Shown one piece after another: positions 57,511 through 64,000 of a stretch of 64,000 nt of DNA (positions are counted from its first letter, which is position 1; every line of letters begins with the position of its first letter). Origin of the DNA: Solenopsis invicta (Eukaryota; Arthropoda; Insecta; Hymenoptera; Formicidae); assembly GCF_016802725.1 (NCBI RefSeq), contig NC_052669.1, positions 17,345,770-17,409,769 of the forward strand. Direction: 5' to 3'. Under the pieces are notes generated by a model, which saw nothing but the letters and a program-made list of their open reading frames with translations, was not told the origin of the DNA and ran no database searches. Position numbers and translations under genes: made by a program.

Positions 57511-57516
57511 ACTTAT

Positions 57517-58170
57517 TTTTTGAGTGATTAACCCTTCGGTTAAGCATTAAATTATACAAACAAAAAAATCGATTTCTTTTTACACCAATTTTTGCCTTAA
57601 GTTTCCATTGCTTCCCAGACTTAAAAAATATCATTTTATATTCTGTAAAGTACCAACAACAATATGTATTTTACGTTTCAATTGATAAGCAGAAATCGAT
57701 ACCTTTTTAACGGCTCTTCTTTTTGTCAACACGTCACGTATAGTAGTTCTAATTTTTTTCGCGATACTATATCACCACTGTCAACGCGGGGTTTTCGATC
57801 GACTACTCAAGAGCCTTAATTGAAATAAATTCAAAAAATCAAATATTTGGATTCGGCAATGACTACACGAATTAATTTATATCCATTTTAATCTATTTCC
57901 ACTTGCGTGCACTTAAAACAAATCTCTTCTTAACAAAGAATAATACGATGTGTGCGTTTCAGTATTAGAAATTATATTTTAGTGTTTACGATATGTTCTT
58001 TGGCTAGTAACTGATGAGCCAAAGTTAACAAAGTTTACCATGCAGATGCAAACTACTTTTTTTAACACCCTGTATATGAAAGGAAACTTAGAATAATGTA
58101 CTAGAATCAGTCAATATATAAGTCGCAAAATTGGATAGAGGCAATAATAATCAAAGTAACTTCCTGACAT
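57517..58170. other. AT-rich, one MITE end
   Basis: TTTTTTAACACCCTGTATA at about 58052 looks like the TA-flanked end of a mariner-type element. Otherwise nothing recognised. Confidence 0.35.
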
Positions 58171-58189
58171 TTATTTCATTTTTTGATAT

Positions 58190-58358
58190 ATTTACCCTGT
58201 ACATTCAGGCACTTATCCCATCTCTTTACAAGTTGTTGAAAGCTGGTGGCAAAAAAGATTTTTGGTTGCTGTCGCAACCAACGTGTAATTTCTTGGATTA
58301 CGGCATCATCAGTTTCAAAATGACGGTCACCCAAATGCTTTTTTAGGTGCCCAAACAA
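58190..58358 (-). pseudogene. mariner transposase C-terminal remnant
   Basis: FGHLKKHLGDRHFETDDAV...WLRQQPKIFFATSFQQLVKRWDKCLNVQGKYI corresponds to the last about 60 residues of a mariner transposase (LKxxLxGxRF, then RWxKCIxxxGxYI). The catalytic part is absent. Confidence 0.65.
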
Positions 58359-58546
58359 ATAAAAGTAATTAGATTTTTATCTATTTTGTAACTTATAAAT
58401 TGACTGATCTTAGTATATATATTTTGTAAACTGGATAAATTGCAATATCCAATATCAAATAAATTAATCTATCTTGTTTATTTTTAAATTATTCTTGCTT
58501 ATTTTCAAACTGACAAAAAGAGAAAAAAATTTTGCTTAACTAAAAA

Positions 58547-58905
58547 TTAACCCTCCACAAACTATTATACATTGAAATCTGTAATAGTGCGCGGCTTGAA
58601 TGCGAGACTCTGAATAACATATGTGCAATATACTGAGATAATCCTTACTTTACTCCCAAACTGTGAAATTCAAGCTTGTAGCGGTATTCTAACTTACCGT
58701 ACTACTAAAACACAATTTCGCCTGAGATTTGCACAAACACGTAGCAGCAACTAAAAAAGTGGCAACCGTAGACACGATTTTTTTTTCACAAAATTTGTGT
58801 ATCAATTTTGTACGGTTCCACATTAAGAATACAATTATACAAACTGAAATATTTTATAAATTATCTGAGAGTCGATATAATCCAGGTTAACCTGCGGAGG
58901 ATTAA
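58547..58905. mobile_element. Small piggyBac-type MITE
   Basis: TTAA then CCCTCCACAAAC at 58547-58562 is mirrored imperfectly by GTTAACCTGCGGAGGA then TTAA at 58902-58905. Adjacent 58906-59395 ends again in GAGGATTAA, so two related copies may adjoin. Confidence 0.5.
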
Positions 58906-59179
58906 TTTTACATAAGCTCTGTAAATGATTTTTTGTAAATATAAGACATTGTTTGCAGAATAAACCTAGCATGGTATGAAACTTCATTTCGGACAAGGAA
59001 ACTCTTAATCTTCATGTTAATGAAAACGCGAGAACCCTGTGTATTAACAGCAGGTAAAATGTTTGTCATATCCATGGATACTTTCTCTACGGTAAGACAT
59101 ATGCATATTTTGACTCTCAGGTGACACACTGGGTGTCGTACACCCGGGCTATTTATAAAAATGTTTGGCATTCATAAAT

Positions 59180-59395
59180 CGTTTGCCCTTTCTCTTCTGA
59201 ATATTTCAAATATATTCAATTTCTCAATTTTTACACCTATTTAGTTTACACCTTCTTCTTGATTTTCTGGTGTATTGATTTACAAAAATTGTTCAAGTTC
59301 TATACGTATAACCGACGCAAATGAAAATGATTTGGTGATGTACACCCATGTGTAGCAAAATATCAAAACTAATATAATGTGTCAGATGAGGATTA
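59180..59395. repeat. Repeat shared with 22450-22664
   Basis: See the entry at 22450. The TACACCCATGTGTr...AAAATATCAAA block is common to both. Confidence 0.5.
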
Positions 59396-60042
59396 ATTAT
59401 TAATATACTATATATGTATGTAATTAATGAAAAATATTTAACAGAACAGATAGCACAAAAACCAAGACAATATGCTTGTTCAAAATCGGAACATAAACGC
59501 AAACAGCACTAATGTTGAATCAACATCTCAGGAACATTAAATTGCAAGATTGCAAATGTTGTAGAAACATCGCAAAATGTAGATTTAACGTTAAAAAGAC
59601 GTCACAAAAAACTATAAATCTGTATCTTACAAACATTGCAATTCAACATTAATTTATCATTGTTTCTACATTTTAAATAAATCGACTTCTGTTCGCGCGG
59701 ATAAGCTCGCCAGACTATAAGGCTGCGTTCCCATTTTGTCTCAGTGCAGTATTCACTGGTCGCCATTTTGCTGGATACTGAAAAAGCGTTCCCAAATTAC
59801 TGGACTGACTAGTGGCTAGTGACAGCCTCGCACACGTATTAGCTCATAACCTAAATAAAACTGTTAGTTAATATGTAAATAGTGTTGATCATTGTAAAAA
59901 TTATTATATCGGTAAGTAAATATTTCAATTGGCAATGTATCAATAAGTGTTATTAATAAGTGTTTTCTTCAAATATTATAGTGACGATTATATCGATTAT
60001 TTCTTTGTATAACTTCACATTTAAAAACAATAAATTATTGTA

Positions 60043-60907
60043 CAGGGTGAGCCATTTGAATCTATCACCCCAAATATTTCCGTTTCCTTGCATTTTACAA
60101 GAAAATGTTTCAGACAAAAGTTGTATGGTTTCAAGGGGATCATAAGATGGTGTCATTAATTTGACCTTGAATAGTTGCTTGAAGGCCACGTGAAGGACAC
60201 CTTCAATTTTTTTAATGGGACTACCTACATTTTATTACATATTCTTATAGATTATTTCGAGACCTTTCCAAAACATTATAAGAAAGGTCATTTTTGTTGA
60301 GTACTTTTTGAATTGTGAGGCTTCAAAGTTACGTTGTACTGTAACTTTCAAGCGTCATAACTGGAAAAATCTTTAACAAAAATAAACTTATTTATAGTGT
60401 TTTGGAAAGCTCTCGAAATTGACTACAAGAAAATGCAATAAAAAAATATAGAATGTTAGGGAAGTACTGATACCCTTTAATTAGGGAACTACCGATACTC
60501 TAACATTGTATCTCTTATTGCATATTTTTGTAGTTTATTTCGAGTTTTTTTCAAAGCACTACAAAAAAGTTTATTTTTGTTAAGTACTTTCCGAGTTGTG
60601 ACGCTTAAAAGTTACAGTACACCGTAGCTTTCAAGACTCACAACTCAAAAAGTACTCAACGAAAATAAACTTTCTTGTAGTGTTTTGGAAAGGTCTCAAG
60701 ATAAACTACAAGAATATGTAAGAAAAAGTAGGTAGTCCCATTAAAAAAATTGGAGGTGTCTTTCACGTGACCTTCAAGCAACTATTCAAGGTCAAATTAA
60801 TGACACCATCTTATGACCCCCTTAAAACCATACAACTTTTGTCTGAAACATTTTCTTGTAAAATCCAAGGAAATATTTGGGGTGATAGATTCAAATGGCT
60901 CACCCTG
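60043..60907. mobile_element. Palindromic MITE with CAGGGTGAGCC ends
   Basis: CAGGGTGAGCCATTTGAATCTATCACCCC is mirrored exactly at the right end, with TA on each side. The arms of about 430 bp are almost complete. Same family as 48098-49199. Confidence 0.9.
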
Positions 60908-61254
60908 TATATAATTGTTTATTGTATATAATTATTGTACATAATTTTATTTTTTCAGTACGCATTGAAAAAATAAAATTATGTACTATAATTATATACA
61001 ATCTATACAATAAACAATAATTTATTGTTTTTAAATGTGAAGTTACTTAGAAGTTGTAAATTTTGTCTTGTTTATCTGTCAATAGATGGTATTAACATGA
61101 TAAGTAAGGCTACTTATATTAGGGCCTAAGGCAGCCATAGGTCTAAACGTTGTAAACATCTCAGTAGTGACTTACTTTAGGTCAGAGTATAGGTTAGTGC
61201 ATAGGGCAGGCCGCACGGTGTGAACTAGGTCACTCATATGTCTAATCATGCAAT

Positions 61255-61365
61255 TAGCATGTGATTGCATATGATTCGTATAAAATTTGCATATAATTCT
61301 TATACGATCATATATGATTCATATGTCATTCGTATACTATTGATATATGATTTACATACCAAATT
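61255..61365. repeat. CATATGATTCGTAT short tandem repeat
   Basis: Seven or eight diverged units of CATATrATTyrTAT. Confidence 0.6.
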
Positions 61366-61702
61366 TACAGTAGAGTATACAAACAAGTAATCGGTATAAT
61401 CATCGTTATAATATTTGAAAATAATGCTAACACTTATTGATACATTGCCAATTAAAATATTTACTTATCAATATAATAATTTTACTAGCAATGATCGCTT
61501 CAACACTATTTACATATTAAATAACAGTTTTATTTAGGTTATGAGCTAATACGTGTATGTATAAAACTGTCAGTGAGGATCTCTGCTGTTACTAACCACT
61601 AGCCAGTCCAGTAATTTGGGAACGCTTCTCCAGTGCAATATCCAGCAAAATGGCTTACACTGGATACTGCTCTGACAATGAGACGAAATGGGAATGCAGC
61701 CT

Positions 61703-62280
61703 GAGAATAGGTTAAAGTGAGAAAAAAGAAAAAAAGCTTGATTTTAGGCGAATTAAATTCTCCTTTCTCACTTTTTTCAGAACAACTTGCGGGTAAAGTA
61801 AGCTATTTGGCTGGCGGAGATCCGGCGCAACAGCGCGTCAGCGCGTAATCGTGAATCTAGCAATTTCGCTTTCTGTCCCGACGGCGCTGAGGCTAGGATA
61901 ATTGCAAGTCGGTGTTTATCGGTTTCATCCTGTTGAGACTGGTTCTCGCATTCGAGAGTAACCGTTCCTGCTTTCATATACGACTCTCGTGGCCGAATCT
62001 TTACACGCGCGCGACGCGCCCCTCGTTAGTTAATTGCAAGCAAATCATTGTCTAAGAGACACCCAAATTTCTTTTTGTAAAAGTATAATAAAGATTTATT
62101 TTTTACTCACACGAAAACCTTGACCTTGATATATGTTATCAAGGAGAGGACCGTGGACAATTTTTTCTTATAAATTAATCAGCGCTCTTGTATAATTTCT
62201 GAAATATACTTGGTAGAAAGAAAAAACAGTTTTTCTTAATTATTTCAAAAAATATTCATTTTACAAAAAAATGTGTCAAA
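61703..62280. other. Partly GC-rich, no gene recognised
   Basis: A minus-strand frame at 61777-61977 (66 codons) has no motif I know. Confidence 0.35.
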
Positions 62281-62930
62281 CAAAAAATAAAGCTCGTAAT
62301 AAACTTATATATATTTTACCTAACTTCAATACGTTAGTTATAGTAGAAAAACTGTTTTAAAGTTTTTCACTATTTTTCAATAGTTTTGCGTGAAAAGTAG
62401 CTGTTTGGGCGGCGGAGGGACTCCACTCCATATGGATATATACAACTCATTATTTGAGCCTGATGGTCCACCCCCTCTCGCATCCACACCGTTATTAGTG
62501 GACCGACTGAGACGGGGTAGGTTGGATTAGGAAAAATACCAGAATTCCGGAGGGGAGTCTCTGCTCTCGAGCGGGGACTCGTTTGGGTTAGGATGGATTG
62601 CGGTGCATGTTAACCCGATCCCGTGGTCCGTCCCGAGCTCAGACGCCGGAAAAAGTTGGGTTTTAGTGGGTATACCGGCCAATTTTAAGTCGGTGAGTCT
62701 CACATACCCCGCGTCCTGTCCTCACAAGCGCGGGGACCCATAAAGGCGTTTTCCAACTATAAAAGAAAGGAAAAATACGAGGAGGGGGTGCGGGGGAAGG
62801 GCAAAGCCCCTCATCCGCCTAAGCGTCTATTTTTTACGCAAAACTACTAAAAATAAAAAAAAATTATTTTAAAATAGTTTTTCTACTATAACGACTAAAG
62901 TATTGAAGCTAACAAGAAAACCTTTTAAAG
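62280..62930. mobile_element. Fold-back element with GC-rich insert
   Basis: TTCAATACGTTAGTTATAGTAGAAAAACTGTTTTAAA...AGTTTTGCGTGAAAAGTAG (62326-62402) is mirrored at about 62835-62910. Between them, about 62405-62815 is GC-rich sequence including GTTGGGTTTTAGTGGGTATACCGGCC, which resembles the 3' untranslated ends of insect non-LTR elements. Confidence 0.55.
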
Positions 62931-63029
62931 TGTCACACCCAGATTTTAATGAAACTTTACACACATTTACGTAAAATAATTAGATGATTTTAGAAGCTTT
63001 CAATTGCTGCCCAAATTTGATTTTAAGAA

Positions 63030-63358
63030 GTGAAATCATCCCTTATGTGTATAGCGGTTTTCAGCTTTTTTTGTTATACCTTGAAAACTATTCAAAATAT
63101 CAAAAAATGTTTTATACAAAAAATTTACAATAAAATTACTTCTGTCACGTTAATAACATTTTTAAAAAATAATTATTAAAAAAATTTTTTTTAATAATTG
63201 TTTAAAAAATTATTCAAAAAAATATTATTGACGTGAATAAATAAAGATAATTTTATTGTAAAACTTTTATATAAAACATTTTTTATATTTTAAATGGTTA
63301 TTGAAATATAGAGGGAAAAGCTAAAAATCGCTTTACACATGAGGACTGATTTCCTTAA
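63030..63358. repeat. Palindrome, arms of about 150 bp
   Basis: GAAATCATCCCTTATGTGTATAGCGGTTTTCAGCTTTTT is mirrored by AAAGCTAAAAATCGCTTTACACATGAGGACTGATTTC. The centre is A/T-only. Confidence 0.65.
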
Positions 63359-64000
63359 GGGGGCATATAGTATACCCAAGAGGCCAAAAGAAATGGCAAC
63401 TTTCTGGAATTTTTTTTTAGAAACTGTTGAAGTTACCAATTGGATTTTTTTTTAGTTAAAAAAATATATATTAAAGAAATTTCATGATTTTTTTTATTAA
63501 GAAATTACGCAAAATGACAGAGATATGGTGGAAAGGTAGCACTGAAAAAATGGTCCAAAACGGTACCAAGTGTACTTTCGCCAAAAATCAACTGAAACAA
63601 AAAATGTTTATGGAATCTTAAAATATATAATAATATCTTTGGCGTATCGGGGCCAATTTCAAAAATATCAATTGTTGACAAAATGGCGGGCGTTTAAGCT
63701 TAAAGTTGTGATTTTTAAGACTAAATTTGTTCGTTTTCTCGCTTCCCCCATAAAACCAAGAGGTTTAAAAAAAATCTCTCCAATTCGCGATAAATAATCA
63801 TGTGTAGAATAACCAGTATAAATTTCAAGCAAATCGGATCAGTGGTTGTCGAGATATTTCTGGTACCAGTTTGAAAAATGTCGTTTCGAGAAAAACGCGT
63901 TTGAATATTCAACATATGTTTTTGTTAAGAAAACGTGAAATTTTTTTTAATTACACAGAGGCATCAATTCCAGGGCCATAATACAAGTTCTCTGCAGTAG
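63355..64000. mobile_element. Left end of a TTAA-type repeat, runs out of the window
   Basis: TTAA then GGGGGCATATAGTATACCC at 63356-63378 looks like the terminus of a piggyBac-type MITE. The other end is not visible. The frame at 63570-63797 is not recognisable. Confidence 0.35.

Larger units (their letters stand above)
55592..57516. mobile_element. Fold-back element with minisatellite arms
   Basis: The outer ends AAATAAGTGTACACCGGACTTCGGACTT (55594) and its mirror (about 57490-57516) enclose arrays of a 10-15-bp GGACTTCATC-type repeat: about 95 bp on the left (55612-55706) and, inverted, about 430 bp on the right (57080-57510). An LTR retrotransposon fragment lies between them. The series of Asp/Phe/Ile-rich frames at 57047-57460 are repeat translations. 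Confidence 0.75.
59720..61702. mobile_element. Large fold-back element containing another palindromic MITE
   Basis: AGGCTGCGTTCCCATTTTGTCTC at the left is mirrored by GAGACGAAATGGGAATGCAGCCT at the right. The arms match over about 300 bp (CGTTCCCAAATTACTGGACTG, ACGTATTAGCTCATAACCTAAATAAAACTGTTA). A younger MITE is inserted in the middle, at 60043-60907. No transposase. Confidence 0.8.
47751..64000. other. Receptor intron 7 or downstream DNA
   Basis: I searched the + strand for the expected segment-7 exon (Tyr/Trp start, then a TSxSYFTxL-like end) and did not see it. The stretch is filled with transposons. 50730-51010, 51830-52400 and 52680-53160 show nothing else recognisable. Confidence 0.5.

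Overview
The window looks like insect nuclear DNA, most likely from an ant or another hymenopteran. It is AT-rich and intron-rich, and most of it is transposable elements: inverted-repeat MITEs with TA or TTAA target duplications, mariner pieces, one Ty3/gypsy element and one R1-clade non-LTR element. The only host gene I can support is an insect odorant receptor (7tm_6 family) of hymenopteran type. There is no bacterial gene organisation, no CRISPR array and no rRNA.

The odorant receptor lies on the + strand in at least seven exons: 6521-6664, 19333-19449, 20631-20748, 27278-27533, 27643-27765, 39797-39887 and 47614-47750. All junctions keep frame (intron phases 0, 0, 1, 2, 2, 0, 2). They give 328 complete codons plus two bases without a stop, covering the N-terminus through the sixth membrane segment. 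The last exon or exons (about 65-80 residues) were not found before position 64000. The gene is inflated by transposons: its introns measure about 12.7, 1.2, 6.5, 0.1, 12.0, 7.7 and more than 16 kb.

Layout. 1-6500 holds a fold-back hAT-type element (412-2426) and minor repeats. Intron 1 (6.7-19.3 kb) holds a TTAA-flanked element with a transposase remnant, several palindromic MITEs, a CpG-rich segment and, inserted in that segment, an antisense 5'-truncated R1-clade retrotransposon (13879-16593) with a perfect 14-bp target duplication. Intron 3 holds microsatellites, MITEs, a GC-rich promoter and leader region with a set of covarying hairpins (25.2-25.6 kb), and a mariner remnant that carries its own MITE insertion. 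Intron 5 holds a nearly intact antisense gypsy element (30177-36019) inside an older palindromic element, plus a decayed mariner. Intron 6 holds a multi-level nest of elements (41179-45507). The terminal intron (after 47.75 kb) holds nested palindromes, an internally deleted mariner, a second transposase remnant, a minisatellite-armed fold-back element that has captured an LTR fragment with a tRNA-Lys primer site, and more MITEs.

Functionally, one olfactory receptor gene is embedded in and interrupted by selfish DNA. The four retroelement-type insertions whose orientation I can read are not all alike: the R1-clade, gypsy and LTR/gag elements are antisense to the receptor, while the small 12-bp-TSD insertion at 48452-48674 has no coding frame. 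Families and motifs were recognised by eye; no database search was run.
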